Counted from the first letter of the stretch, positions 14,083 through 22,073 are shown. The stretch: 64,000 nt of DNA from Oscillospiraceae bacterium (GCA_009779995.1 WRDW01000005.1:1-64000); one strand, 5' to 3'. Translations and numbers: made by a program. The notes: generated from the letters alone by a model not told the origin.

Positions 14083-14847
14083 ATGCCCCCACCCATCCTC
14101 CTCACCGTCGCCGGCTCGGATTCCTCGGGCGGCGCGGGCATACAGGCCGACCTGAAGACCTTCGCGGCCCACGGCTGCTACGGCTGCAGCGCCATCACGG
14201 CGCTCACGGCCCAGAACACCCGCGGCGTCACGGCGATCCACACGCCCCCGGCGGACTTCCTCGCGGCGCAGCTGGAGGCCGTGCTGAGCGATTTCCCGCC
14301 CGACGCCGTGAAGATCGGGATGCTGCCGGACGCCGATTGCGTGCGCGCCGTGGCCGATTCCCTGCGGGGAATGCAAGCACCCATCGTCGTCGACCCGGTG
14401 ATGGTGGCCACCAGCGGGGCGTCGCTCTCCAGCGACCCTGCCGTGGCGGCCATGCGCGCGCTGCTGTTCCCCTTAGCTGCGGTGATCACGCCCAACCTTC
14501 GCGAGGCCGAGGTGCTCGGCGCGATGCAGATCACCTGCGAGCGCGAGATGGAGGCCTGCGCCCGGCGCATCGGCTTCCCGGTGCTGATCAAGGGCGGCCA
14601 TTTTCCGGGGCACGGCGCGAACGATCTGCTCTATATAGATGAAGAGGCCCTCTGGCTGCGCGCCCCCCGGCTGGACATAGGCGATATCCACGGCACGGGC
14701 TGCACGCTGTCCTCGGCCATCGCCTGCCGCCTGGCGCAGGGGCATACGCTGTACGAGGCGGTGAAGCTCTCGAAGGCCTGGCTGACCTGGCTGCTGAAAG
14801 AAAAACCCGATTTCGGCGTACCCAACGGGCCGATGATGCCACGATAG
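14083..14847 (+). CDS. thiD: Hydroxymethylpyrimidine (phosphate) kinase ThiD
   Basis: 254 residues, usual length. Ribokinase-like fold with AGSDSSGGAGIQADLKTF at the N-terminus, VVDPVMVATSG in the middle, LREAEVLG, and the C-terminal anion-hole motif DIHGTGCTLSSAIAC with the catalytic Asp/Gly-Thr-Gly-Cys. It phosphorylates hydroxymethylpyrimidine twice to give HMP-PP, the pyrimidine half of thiamine. First gene of the thiamine operon, with a consensus promoter just upstream and thiS following after a palindromic repeat. Confidence 0.95.
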   Translation: MPPPILLTVAGSDSSGGAGIQADLKTFAAHGCYGCSAITALTAQNTRGVTAIHTPPADFLAAQLEAVLSDFPPDAVKIGMLPDADCVRAVADSLRGMQAPIVVDPVMVATSGASLSSDPAVAAMRALLFPLAAVITPNLREAEVLGAMQITCEREMEACARRIGFPVLIKGGHFPGHGANDLLYIDEEALWLRAPRLDIGDIHGTGCTLSSAIACRLAQGHTLYEAVKLSKAWLTWLLKEKPDFGVPNGPMMPR

Positions 14848-14850
14848 AAT

Positions 14851-14900
14851 CCCCTGGCTCCCCCTTGGGGGAGCTCCCGCCGCAGCGGGTGAGGGGGTGG
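14851..14900. repeat. Palindromic repeat between thiD and thiS
   Basis: Two linked hairpins: CTCCCCC TT GGGGGAG and CCCGC CG CAGCGGG, ending GTGAGGGGGTGG. This belongs to the same general family as the larger elements at 23887 and 61704 (CTCCTCCC..., GCCTCGGGCGGGGTGAGG). Confidence 0.65.
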
Positions 14901-14912
14901 AATGGAGATAAA

Positions 14913-15104
14913 ATGACCGTCAACGGCAAACCAGTAGAATATCAACCCATCACCCTGCTGGAGTATCTCCGGCGGGAGGGCTATGAGCCGTCCCACGTGG
15001 TGATAGAGCGAAACATGGAGATCATCACCCGGGAGCGCTTCGGAGAGGTTGTGCTCGGGGCGGGCGACGAGATCAATATTTTGCGCTTCATGGGAGGGGG
15101 CTGA
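14913..15104 (+). CDS. thiS: Sulfur carrier protein ThiS
   Basis: 63 residues from the ATG at 14913 (MTVNGKPVEY), with GGAGATAAA upstream; the track's earlier start is in the repeat. Beta-grasp fold with a C-terminal glycine tail (ILRFMGGG); the final Gly-Gly is adenylated and thiocarboxylated to donate sulfur for the thiazole ring. It acts with ThiG, encoded two genes downstream. No ThiF-type adenylating enzyme is present in the window, so activation must come from elsewhere (a MoeB/ThiF paralogue). Confidence 0.92.
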   Translation: MTVNGKPVEYQPITLLEYLRREGYEPSHVVIERNMEIITRERFGEVVLGAGDEINILRFMGGG

Positions 15105-15105
15105 A

Positions 15106-16245
15106 ATGCTGAAAGAGAGAGAAGCGGCGAGAGGCCAAAAAATTCCCCTCCTTGGAGGGGTGGCCCCGCAGGGCCGGGGTGGTCCCCGCCAGTCCAATTT
15201 CGAGCTGCTGCGCATCCTGCTGATGCTCATGATCGTGTCGGTGCACATGGTGGGCTACGGCGGGCTGCTGGGCCACGCCGAGACGCCGCTTTCGGGCAGG
15301 GTGTTGCTGGTGCTGCTCAGTTCCGGCGGGAAAGTCGGCGTCAACGGCTTCGTGATGCTCAGCGGCTACTTCCTTTGCACATCGAAGAGCCTCTTCCAGT
15401 CCAAACGCCTGCTGAAGCTCTGGCTGCAAATCTTTTTTTATTCGGCGGGCCTGTTTTTCGGGCTCTACTTCGCGGGGCTGTGCCGTATGCACCCGGACGA
15501 CGCCTTCCACTTCCTCCTGCCGGTGACGCAGAATATCTACTGGTTCGCCTCGGTCTTCTTCCTCCTCATGCTGGCCGCGCCGTTTCTGAACCGGCTGCTC
15601 CAAAGCCTGGACCGCAAGAGCTACAGGGCGCTGCTGCTGGTTGTTTTTCTTGCGTTCTCCCTGATGCCCACCTTCCTGCGGGTGCGGTATGAAGTCCCGC
15701 GCCTGTGCTGGTTCTTCTATTTGTACCTGCTGGCGGGCTACATCCGCCTGCACCCCGAGCCCATCTTCGACAAAAAATGGCCGACGCTGGCTGTGGCCGT
15801 GGGGAGCTATCTCGTCAGCGCCTTCTACGCGCCGCTGCACTCGAACCTGCTGCCCTACATCCCCCTGCTGCGCCACATGCCCGAGCGGTGGCACACGCCG
15901 GGGACCTCCGTGCCCGCGCTGCTGTGCTCGCTGGCGCTGTTCATTTTCTTCAAAAATGTGAATATCAAGGGCAGCAGGGTCATCAATCTGATCGCCTCGG
16001 GCACCTTCGGGGTCTACCTCCTGCACGAGCACGGCATACGTATGCGCCGCCTGATTTGGCTGGAGCTCTTCGATGGCCGCCCCATCACGGGCAGCACCGC
16101 CGCGCTGCTGGGCCACGCCCTGCTGGCGATTTTCGCCGTATTCGCCGTCGGCGTTGTGATCGATTTAATCCGTCAATACGCCCTGGAGCGCCCGCTGTTC
16201 TTGGCTCTGGACAAAACCAAACTCGGAAAGAAGTATTTGCAATGA
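15106..16245 (+). CDS. Acyltransferase-3 family membrane protein
   Basis: 379 residues from the ATG at 15106, directly after thiS. About ten membrane spans, starting with the family signature RQSNFELLRILLMLMIVSVHMVGYGG (basic residue, then helix with catalytic-type histidine) and continuing with KLWLQIFFYSAG and LIASGTFGVYLLHEH. Such proteins transfer acetyl or other acyl groups to surface sugars or lipids at the membrane. It has no known thiamine role. Residues about 13-27 (IPLLGGVAPQGRGG) are encoded by a palindromic repeat inserted in frame; another copy lies in the mannosidase gene. Its stop overlaps thiG (ATGA). Confidence 0.85.
   Translation: MLKEREAARGQKIPLLGGVAPQGRGGPRQSNFELLRILLMLMIVSVHMVGYGGLLGHAETPLSGRVLLVLLSSGGKVGVNGFVMLSGYFLCTSKSLFQSKRLLKLWLQIFFYSAGLFFGLYFAGLCRMHPDDAFHFLLPVTQNIYWFASVFFLLMLAAPFLNRLLQSLDRKSYRALLLVVFLAFSLMPTFLRVRYEVPRLCWFFYLYLLAGYIRLHPEPIFDKKWPTLAVAVGSYLVSAFYAPLHSNLLPYIPLLRHMPERWHTPGTSVPALLCSLALFIFFKNVNIKGSRVINLIASGTFGVYLLHEHGIRMRRLIWLELFDGRPITGSTAALLGHALLAIFAVFAVGVVIDLIRQYALERPLFLALDKTKLGKKYLQ
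15143..15183. repeat. Palindromic element translated inside the acyltransferase gene
   Basis: 41 bp made of CCCCTCC TT GGAGGGG, then GGCCCCGCAGGGCC and GGGGTGGT. A 40-bp copy with the same order lies at 34419-34458 on the other strand, and both are read in the same frame as GGVAPQGRGG. Confidence 0.8.
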
Positions 16246-17018
16246 CCGACCCCTTCCGACTGGGCAACAAAATATTTACTTCTCGCTTCATCCTGGGCAG
16301 CGGGAAATTTTCCCTGCCGCTGGTGCGCGCCGTCACGGAGCAGGGCGGTGCCGAGATGATCACTCTGGCCCTGCGCCGGGCCAACCCCGGCGGCGAGGAA
16401 AACATCCTCGGCGTCATCCCGCCCGGGGTGACGCTCATCCCCAACACCTCTGGCGCGCGCGATGCCAACGAGGCCGTGCGCATCGCGCGGCTGGCCCGTG
16501 CCCTGGGCTGCGGCGACTATGTAAAAGTTGAGATTATGCGCGACACAAAGTATCTTTTGCCCGAAAATTATGAAACGGTTCTGGCCTGCGAAATGCTTGT
16601 GGATGAAGGCTTTCAGGTGCTGCCCTATGTCTACCCCGAGCTCGCCACGGCCCGCGCCCTGGTGAAGGCCGGGGCCGCCGCGATTATGCCGCTGGGCGCG
16701 CCCATCGGCAGCAACAAGGGCCTGCTCACGCGCGAGTTCATTCAAATTCTCGTGGAGGAGATAGCCCTGCCCATCATCGTGGACGCCGGCATAGGGCGGC
16801 CCTCCCACGCCTGCGAGGCCATGGAGCTGGGCGCCGCCGCCGTGATGGCCAACACCGCCGTCGCCACGGCCTGCGACCCCGCCGAGATGGCCTTGGCGTT
16901 CAAGCTGGCGATTGAAGCCGGGCGGCGGGGGTATCTCGCCGGGCCGGGCCGCGTGCTGGAGCGGGGAGGGGAGGCCTCCTCGCCGCTGACAGGGTTTTTG
17001 GAGGAAGAAGTCATATGA
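16242..17018 (+). CDS. thiG: Thiazole synthase ThiG
   Basis: 258 residues, usual length. TIM-barrel with FTSRFILGSGKFS at the N-terminus, VIPPGVTLIPNTSGARDANEAVR, the Schiff-base lysine region YVKVEIMRDTKYLLPEN, and phosphate-binding loops IMPLGAPIGSNKG and PIIVDAGIGRPSHA; the end VMANTAVATACDP is typical. It condenses deoxyxylulose phosphate, dehydroglycine and ThiS-thiocarboxylate into the thiazole phosphate. It overlaps the acyltransferase stop by ATGA and the next lipoprotein start in the same way, so translation is coupled through the non-thiamine genes. Confidence 0.95.
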   Translation: MTDPFRLGNKIFTSRFILGSGKFSLPLVRAVTEQGGAEMITLALRRANPGGEENILGVIPPGVTLIPNTSGARDANEAVRIARLARALGCGDYVKVEIMRDTKYLLPENYETVLACEMLVDEGFQVLPYVYPELATARALVKAGAAAIMPLGAPIGSNKGLLTREFIQILVEEIALPIIVDAGIGRPSHACEAMELGAAAVMANTAVATACDPAEMALAFKLAIEAGRRGYLAGPGRVLERGGEASSPLTGFLEEEVI

Positions 17019-17686
17019 AAAGAGCGTCTTCCATAATTCTCACATTTGTTTTATTGTTCTCAATAGCATCATGCAGCTTCAATGTTGGCCAGCCTGAATT
17101 GCAAACGGAAGAGACCACTGACCGCGAAGATACAAGCCAACCAACAACGACAAGATCAGTTATCAATGATCCGCCGATAGATGCCATGAAAAACATTATA
17201 ATCTCTTGTACACCTGAAGAATTGCTGCACACACTGGAAGTGTTGAATGTGCCAATCATTACCCCAGAAGAACTTCGTACCTTACATGGTTCTGGTTTTG
17301 ATCATGAAGCATATTGGAGAGGCTTAATTGAGAATTACGTAAACGATGGACGTTTTTATAACTATACGTATGATGGAAGCTTTAGTTATTCCACAGCTGA
17401 TGGAGATGGTTTTCATTTTAGTGAAGCCGGGAAACTTATTTACTGCGATTTTTATAGTATGCGCTTTTCATCAGGTGAGGGTGCGCGGATAGGAGACAGC
17501 CTTGAGAAGGTGCAAAAAATATACCGCCTCACCGAAACAATAGCATCACCGCCCAACCACATTGTTTTTGATGCAACAACAAAAGATGGAGCGTATATTT
17601 TTCATTTTGAAGATGGCGAACTGAAAAGCTGGTTTTTCGGTGACGACATTATAGTTTTGCGCATCATGTTTGGCTATTTTGATTAG
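17015..17686 (+). CDS. Lipoprotein with RIGDSLE repeat-type domain, inserted in thi operon
   Basis: 223 residues with a lipoprotein signal (FSIASCS), then a Thr/Glu-rich linker and a globular region. The C-terminal block GARIGDSLEKVQKIY ... GAYIFHFEDGELKSWFF matches, in order and spacing, two blocks in the lipoprotein at 25569 (IGDSLETVLDA ... FFTEGILTEAR; GDSLEKVLDAY ... FADGKLSGAR). The two proteins therefore share a domain. Codon use is clearly AT-richer than thiG and thiH on either side, which points to a later insertion. The start overlaps thiG by four bases. No link to thiamine is apparent; function unknown. Confidence 0.75.
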   Translation: MKRASSIILTFVLLFSIASCSFNVGQPELQTEETTDREDTSQPTTTRSVINDPPIDAMKNIIISCTPEELLHTLEVLNVPIITPEELRTLHGSGFDHEAYWRGLIENYVNDGRFYNYTYDGSFSYSTADGDGFHFSEAGKLIYCDFYSMRFSSGEGARIGDSLEKVQKIYRLTETIASPPNHIVFDATTKDGAYIFHFEDGELKSWFFGDDIIVLRIMFGYFD

Positions 17687-17698
17687 AAACGTGAAGAT

Positions 17699-18850
17699 AT
17701 GAGACAAACCACCTCCCCCCCCATGGCCTACCAGCCCGGCATGGAGGCCATAGCATCGAATATCATGGAGCAAACGCTAGACGCCATGCGCGATTTTTCC
17801 CCGGAAAAGTATGCGCAGGATGATGTCCGGCGGGCCTTGGCGATGCAAAACCGCGATATAGAAGCGTTTGCGGCCCTGCTCTCCCCCGCCGCCGAGCCCC
17901 TGCTGGAGGACATTGCCCGTGCCGCAAAACAGGAGACCCGCCGCTGGTTCGGCAACGGCGTGGCGCTGTTCACGCCGCTCTACATCGCGAATTACTGCGA
18001 GAACCACTGCGCCTACTGCGGCTTCAGCTGCCACCAAAAGATCCGGCGCGCGAGGCTCACCATGGACGAGCTGCGCCGCGAGGCCGGGGCCATCGCCGCC
18101 ACGGGCCTGCGCGAGCTGCTGGTGCTCACCGGCGAATGCCGCGCCGCCTCCAGCGTGGAGTACATAGGCGAGGCCCTGGGCGTGCTGAAGGGCTACTTCG
18201 GCGTGCTGGGCCTGGAAATCTACCCCCTGAACATCGACGAATATTACTACCTGCGCACGTGCGGCGCGGATTACGTGAGTGTATATCAAGAGACTTATGA
18301 CCCTGTTTTGTACGAAAACGTGCACCCCCTGGGCCCCAAGCGCTGCTACCCCTACCGCTTCTATGCCCAGGAGCGGGCGCTGCTGGGCGGGATGCGGGGC
18401 GTCGCCTTCGGCGCGCTGCTGGGCCTGGGCGATTTCCGCCGGGACGCCTTCGCCGCCGGTTTCCATGCCTGCTGTACGCAAAAAAAAGTTCCCCAGGCGG
18501 AAATCTCCTTCTCCTTCCCGAGGCTGCGCCCCGCCGGGGACATCACGGCCATTTCAAACGCGATTACAGAGCGCCAGCTATTGCAGACCATGCTGGCCTA
18601 CCGGCTGTTCCTGCCCTTCGCGGGGATCACAATTTCGACACGCGAGCGCCCCGCCTTCCGCGACGCCGCGGCGGGACTTGTCGCCACGAAGATGTCCGCA
18701 GGGGTGAGCGTGGGCGTGGGCGGGCATCTCGAGGCGGCCAAGGGCGACCCGCAGTTCCTGATTGCCGACGGTCGCGGCGTGGCCGAGGTGCGCGAAATGC
18801 TCGCGCGGCAGGGCCTGCAGGCCGTGATGATCGACTATGTGGGGGTGTAA
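17699..18850 (+). CDS. thiH: 2-iminoacetate synthase ThiH (radical SAM)
   Basis: 383 residues, usual length. The radical SAM cluster motif is CENHCAYCGF (Cys-x3-Cys-x2-Cys) at about residue 100, preceded by TPLYIANY as in ThiH. Later motifs ELLVLTGECR, YVSVYQETYDP and the C-terminal BATS-type region with VGVGGHLEAAKGDPQF support ThiH over the related HydG or biotin synthases. It cleaves tyrosine to p-cresol and dehydroglycine (2-iminoacetate), which feeds ThiG. Using ThiH in place of the oxygen-dependent ThiO fits an anaerobe. Confidence 0.93.
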   Translation: MRQTTSPPMAYQPGMEAIASNIMEQTLDAMRDFSPEKYAQDDVRRALAMQNRDIEAFAALLSPAAEPLLEDIARAAKQETRRWFGNGVALFTPLYIANYCENHCAYCGFSCHQKIRRARLTMDELRREAGAIAATGLRELLVLTGECRAASSVEYIGEALGVLKGYFGVLGLEIYPLNIDEYYYLRTCGADYVSVYQETYDPVLYENVHPLGPKRCYPYRFYAQERALLGGMRGVAFGALLGLGDFRRDAFAAGFHACCTQKKVPQAEISFSFPRLRPAGDITAISNAITERQLLQTMLAYRLFLPFAGITISTRERPAFRDAAAGLVATKMSAGVSVGVGGHLEAAKGDPQFLIADGRGVAEVREMLARQGLQAVMIDYVGV

Positions 18851-18856
18851 AGTGAA

Positions 18857-19387
18857 ATGCTTGAAATTGCGATAACGAACCGGCATCTCTGTAAAGGCAA
18901 TTTCTTAACGCAGATCGAGAAAGTGGCCTCTCATAAGCCTTTTGCTATTTTGCTGCGGGAAAAAGACCTGGATTTCGACAAGTATTTTGCCTTGTCACGC
19001 GAGGCGAATCGCATCTGCTCGCAATTCGATGTGCCATTGATTGCGCACACGTACGCCGTGCCGGGGACGCAGGATTTACATGTGCCCTTCGCCCACGCAA
19101 ACGAGGCACTGACGCGCGAGTATTCACTGAGCGTTTCGGTGCACTCCCTCGAAGAAGCGCGCGGAGCACAGGCCTTGGGGGCGAAATTCGTGATCGCGGG
19201 GCACATTTTCGCCACCGGCAGCAAGCCGGATCTTCCTCCGAAGGGGCTTGACTTTTTGCGGAAAATATGCGATACTGTGCAAATCCCGGTGTTCGCCATA
19301 GGGGGTATCACCGGCAACAACGCAAAACAGTGCCTGGACGCGGGCGCGGCGGGCATCTGCAGAATGTCCTATTGGATGGAGCTGTGA
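18857..19387 (+). CDS. ThiE/TenI-family protein
   Basis: 176 residues, shorter than true thiamine-phosphate synthases (about 210). The barrel motifs are present in order: AILLREKDLDFDKYFALS, PLIAHTYAV, SVSVHSLEEARGAQALGAKFVIAGHIFATGSKPDLPPKG and VFAIGGITGNNAKQCLDAGAAGICRM. The order HIFATGSK in place of PIFPT.TK resembles TenI, which in Bacillus is a thiazole tautomerase, not a synthase. A second, full-length ThiE lies at 21407-22024, so a TenI-like role here is plausible. It follows thiH with a six-base gap. Confidence 0.85.
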   Translation: MLEIAITNRHLCKGNFLTQIEKVASHKPFAILLREKDLDFDKYFALSREANRICSQFDVPLIAHTYAVPGTQDLHVPFAHANEALTREYSLSVSVHSLEEARGAQALGAKFVIAGHIFATGSKPDLPPKGLDFLRKICDTVQIPVFAIGGITGNNAKQCLDAGAAGICRMSYWMEL

Positions 19388-19395
19388 CGACAAGA

Positions 19396-20223
19396 ATGCC
19401 GAGAAAACTCTTCTGCGAGCTGGGGCCCCGGGCCTACCAGGTCTCGCTGTGGAAGGTCTGCGCGCTGCGGCATCTGCGCAATTTGCGCTGCCATGGTATC
19501 ATCGCGCGGGAGCACAGCGAGGCGGCACTGCCCTGTCTGGTGTATGCCCACAAATCGCTCATCCGCAGGCGGCTGGGCGACGTGGACATGGCCCTCCAGG
19601 AGAACAAGGCGGTGAACCTGGGCCTTGCCGCGCCGAAGCTCGACGGCATCCTCATCCGTCCCGGCGAGACCTTCTCGTTCTGGGCCCTGGTGGGAAATAC
19701 CACGGCGCGCAAAGGATATCTCGACGGCCTGACGCTCTCCAAGGGCCGGGCCTTCCCGGGCGTGGGCGGCGGCCTTTGCCAGCTATCGAACCTGCTGCAC
19801 TGGATGGCCCTGCACAGCCCCCTGGAAATCGCCGAGCACCACCACCACGACGCCTACGACCTCTTCCCGGATTTCGGGCGGCAGGTGCCCTTCGGCTGCG
19901 GCACGTCGATCCAGTACAACAACCTGGACTACCGGCTCACGAACAACACAGAATATGTTTTTCAGCTGCGGGTCTGGACGGACGAGACGCATCTGTGCGG
20001 GGAGCTGCGCGCTGACAAGCCGATGCCTTTCCGCTGGCATGTCAAAGAGACAGAGAGCCGCTTCGTTCGACAAGGCGAAGACCTTTACAGAGAGAACGTC
20101 ATCCTGCGGCGAACGATAGACCCCGTGACAGGCAACACCTGCGCGAATGAGGTCATGCGCCGCAGCCACGCGAAGGTGCTGTATGATGAAAAGTATATCA
20201 CTTGTCAAATCATGGAGGGGTAA
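19396..20223 (+). CDS. VanW-family protein, copy 1
   Basis: 275 residues from the ATG at 19396, chosen because its paralogue next door starts at the equivalent residue (M-x-RKLFCELGP); a GTG at 19384 overlapping the upstream stop is an alternative. VanW core: ILIRPGETFSFWALVG, GGGLCQLSNLLHWMALHSPLEIAEHHHH, YGCGTSIQYNN region and LDYRLTNNTEYVFQLRVWT. VanW proteins occur beside some vancomycin-resistance genes, but the function is unknown and no VanA/VanH/VanX-like gene is near. The three-histidine run and conserved Cys/Asp suggest a metal site. It belongs to the end of the thiamine operon by spacing only. Confidence 0.85.
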   Translation: MPRKLFCELGPRAYQVSLWKVCALRHLRNLRCHGIIAREHSEAALPCLVYAHKSLIRRRLGDVDMALQENKAVNLGLAAPKLDGILIRPGETFSFWALVGNTTARKGYLDGLTLSKGRAFPGVGGGLCQLSNLLHWMALHSPLEIAEHHHHDAYDLFPDFGRQVPFGCGTSIQYNNLDYRLTNNTEYVFQLRVWTDETHLCGELRADKPMPFRWHVKETESRFVRQGEDLYRENVILRRTIDPVTGNTCANEVMRRSHAKVLYDEKYITCQIMEG

Positions 20224-21042
20224 GTGGCGAGGAAGCTCTTTTGCGAACTGGGCCCCTGGGCCTTTCAGATTTCGCTGGCCCGGCTGCGCGCGCAGCGGCA
20301 TATCAAGAACCTGTGCAGCCGCGATGTGATTGCCCGGGCGCGCGGCGGGGATTCCCTGCCTGTGCTGGTCTGGGCGCACAAATCGTGCATACGCCGCAAG
20401 CTGGGCGGGGAGGCCTGGCAGCAGGACAACAAGGCGGTGAATCTCGCCATCGCCGCGCGGGAGATTGACGGCGTACTCATTCGCCCCGGGGAGACCTTCT
20501 CCCTTTGGGCGCTGGTCGGCAGCGTCACTGCAAAAAAAGGCTACCTCGAAGGCCCCTTCTTCAAGAAAGACCGCCTCGTGACGGACATCGGCGGCGGCAT
20601 GTGCCAGCTGGCCGGGGTGCTGCACTGGCTGGCCCTGCACAGCCCCCTGGAGGTCGCCGAGCGCCACCACCACAACGGCTACGACCTCTACCCCGAGCCG
20701 GACGGCCTCGTCCCCTACGGCTGCAGCAGCTCCATCAACTACAACCACCTGGACTACCGGCTGCGCAACGGCACGGACAACACCTTCCAGGTGCGTATCT
20801 GGACGGACGAGACACACGTCTTCGGCGAGCTGCGGACCGAGAAAGAACTGCCCCTGCGCTGGGAGATCGAGGAGATAAAAAGCCGCTTCATTCGACAAGG
20901 CGATGGCCTTTACAGGGAGAACGCGATCGAACGCCGCACCCTGGACGCCTTGACAGGAAAGCTTTTAACCAGCGAGGTCATCCGCGATGCCCGCGCAAAG
21001 GTGATGTACGATGAAAAGTATATCACTTGTCAGATAGAATGA
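20224..21042 (+). CDS. VanW-family protein, copy 2
   Basis: 272 residues, GTG start immediately after the TAA of copy 1, with ATGGAGGGGTAA as ribosome site. It is a clear tandem duplicate: shared RKLFCELGPxAxQ start, VLIRPGETFSLWALVGS, GGGMCQLAGVLHWLALHSPLEVAERHHH, YGCSSSINYNHLDYRLRNGT and the closing VMYDEKYITCQI. Differences are spread along the whole protein, so the duplication is not recent and both copies seem maintained. Role unknown, as for copy 1. A palindrome (21044-21065) follows directly. Confidence 0.85.
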   Translation: MARKLFCELGPWAFQISLARLRAQRHIKNLCSRDVIARARGGDSLPVLVWAHKSCIRRKLGGEAWQQDNKAVNLAIAAREIDGVLIRPGETFSLWALVGSVTAKKGYLEGPFFKKDRLVTDIGGGMCQLAGVLHWLALHSPLEVAERHHHNGYDLYPEPDGLVPYGCSSSINYNHLDYRLRNGTDNTFQVRIWTDETHVFGELRTEKELPLRWEIEEIKSRFIRQGDGLYRENAIERRTLDALTGKLLTSEVIRDARAKVMYDEKYITCQIE

Positions 21043-21043
21043 A

Positions 21044-21065
21044 AGAGACGCCCAGCGGCGTCTCT
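21044..21065. repeat. Palindrome of the GAGACGC family after vanW copy 2
   Basis: AGAGACGCC CAGC GGCGTCTCT. It may act as a bidirectional transcription stop between the convergent genes, but lacks a long T-run. Confidence 0.6.
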
Positions 21066-21069
21066 ATGA

Positions 21070-21417
21070 TTATACTATTGTCTCCCCCAGCAGAATCTTC
21101 GGCATGGTCGTCAGGCAGCGGTTCCAGCGCTTGTAGAATTTCTCCATGGCGGGTACGGCCAGGTGCCCGTGGGTTTCGGCGTCCTCCAGGGCGAGGTATA
21201 GCATGTAGGTCACCTTGCCCACATAGCGCGTGAGCCGGATGGGCGGCTCGCCCGCCTTCACCGCCTGGAAGCTCTCCTGCCGGTGCGTGCGCTTGACGTA
21301 GCGCACGTCGATCACCCCGGGCTGCGCCCGATAGAATTCCGCCACCTCGCGCATCAATGCCTCGATCTCGTCCTGCTTTTCGATTTTCGCCTCGTAGATG
21401 CAGATTTCACAGAACAT
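21070..21417 (-). CDS. ABM-type dimeric alpha/beta-barrel protein
   Basis: 115 residues. The N-terminal MFCEICIYEAKIEKQDEIEALMREVAEFYRAQPGVIDVRYVKRT follows the antibiotic-biosynthesis-monooxygenase / EthD-like ferredoxin fold: strand, helix with an 'E.ALM.EV..F....GVI...Y' pattern, strand. The second half (TRYVGKVTYMLYLALEDAETHGHLAV) gives the remaining strand and helix. Such small proteins are usually dimers that act on quinones, heme or polyketides, but no substrate can be named. The start overlaps the end of thiE by about 11 bases, so the two genes are cotranscribed. Confidence 0.65.
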   Translation of the reverse strand: MFCEICIYEAKIEKQDEIEALMREVAEFYRAQPGVIDVRYVKRTHRQESFQAVKAGEPPIRLTRYVGKVTYMLYLALEDAETHGHLAVPAMEKFYKRWNRCLTTMPKILLGETIV

Positions 21418-22024
21418 GCCGCGCCGCCTCCTTTAATTCCCTTGCTGCACTCTCAATATCTTTCGCCCCAAAAATCCCCGAACTGACAGCGAAACCCGCC
21501 ATGCCGCAACCCTTGAGACTGGCGATGTTCGTGCGGTCAATGCCGCCTATCGCGACGACAGGAATGCTTACGCTAGCGCAGATTTCGCGCAATAACGCAA
21601 GCGGCATGGGCAGGGCGTCACTCTTTGTCAGCGTCCCGAACACCGCGCCGCAGCCCAAATAATCCGCACCGGCGGCCTGCGCGGCCAGGGCCTGGTCAAT
21701 AGTGCGCGCCGTCGCCCCCAGGATTTTCCCCGGCCCGAGCAGAGCCCGCGCGGCGCGCAAATCGCCGTCGGAGAGCCCCAGATGCGCCCCGGCGGCGTCC
21801 ACCTGCACGGCAATATCGGCTCTGTCGTTGATGATCAGCGGCATGTGATGGCGATCTGCGATGACTTTCACAGAACGCGCAAGACCAAGCAAGGCCTCGT
21901 CCGAAAGGCCCTTGGCTCTCAGTTGCAGCATCGTAATCCCGCCGCGCAGGGCGGCCTCGATTGCGGGGAGATTCCCATCGGAGATGGCGTAGAGCAGCAG
22001 GCTGCGGCGCAGATCATTCAGCAT
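21407..22024 (-). CDS. thiE: Thiamine-phosphate synthase ThiE
   Basis: 205 residues from the ATG at 22024 (MLNDLRRSLLLYAISDG), with AAGGGAGCTTA upstream; the longer track start at 22069 is encoded by a repeat. Full motif set: ITMLQLRAKGLSDEALL (pyrophosphate-binding region), LIINDRADIAVQVDAAGAHLG, ILGATARTIDQALAAQAAGADYLGCGAVFGTLTK and VVAIGGIDRTNIASL. It joins HMP-PP and thiazole phosphate to thiamine phosphate. It is transcribed opposite to the main thiamine operon, together with dapB, and appears to be the real synthase, the copy at 18857 being TenI-like. Confidence 0.9.
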   Translation of the reverse strand: MLNDLRRSLLLYAISDGNLPAIEAALRGGITMLQLRAKGLSDEALLGLARSVKVIADRHHMPLIINDRADIAVQVDAAGAHLGLSDGDLRAARALLGPGKILGATARTIDQALAAQAAGADYLGCGAVFGTLTKSDALPMPLALLREICASVSIPVVAIGGIDRTNIASLKGCGMAGFAVSSGIFGAKDIESAARELKEAARHVL

Positions 22025-22054
22025 TAAGCTCCCTTCGGTCATGGCAGCTGCGCT

Positions 22055-22073
22055 GCATTCAGCATTCATAATT
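22055..22073. repeat. Solo minisatellite-like repeat over the dapB stop
   Basis: GCATTCAGCATTCATAATT, the same unit series as the ends of the four-helix-bundle unit. Read on the minus strand it forms the TGA stop of dapB (TTATGAATGC). A further AATGCTGAATG unit overlaps the thiE start. Confidence 0.75.

Noticed and set aside
14040-14083. TPP riboswitch before thiD
   Set aside because: Only about 38 nt lie between the promoter and the gene, filled with a tandem repeat; no CUGAGA or ACCYGAUC-type conserved motif is present.
15705-17018. 437-residue ORF as an acyltransferase-ThiG fusion
   Set aside because: The N-terminal part is a shadow frame of the acyltransferase gene; ThiG has its own ATG at 16242 overlapping the upstream stop.
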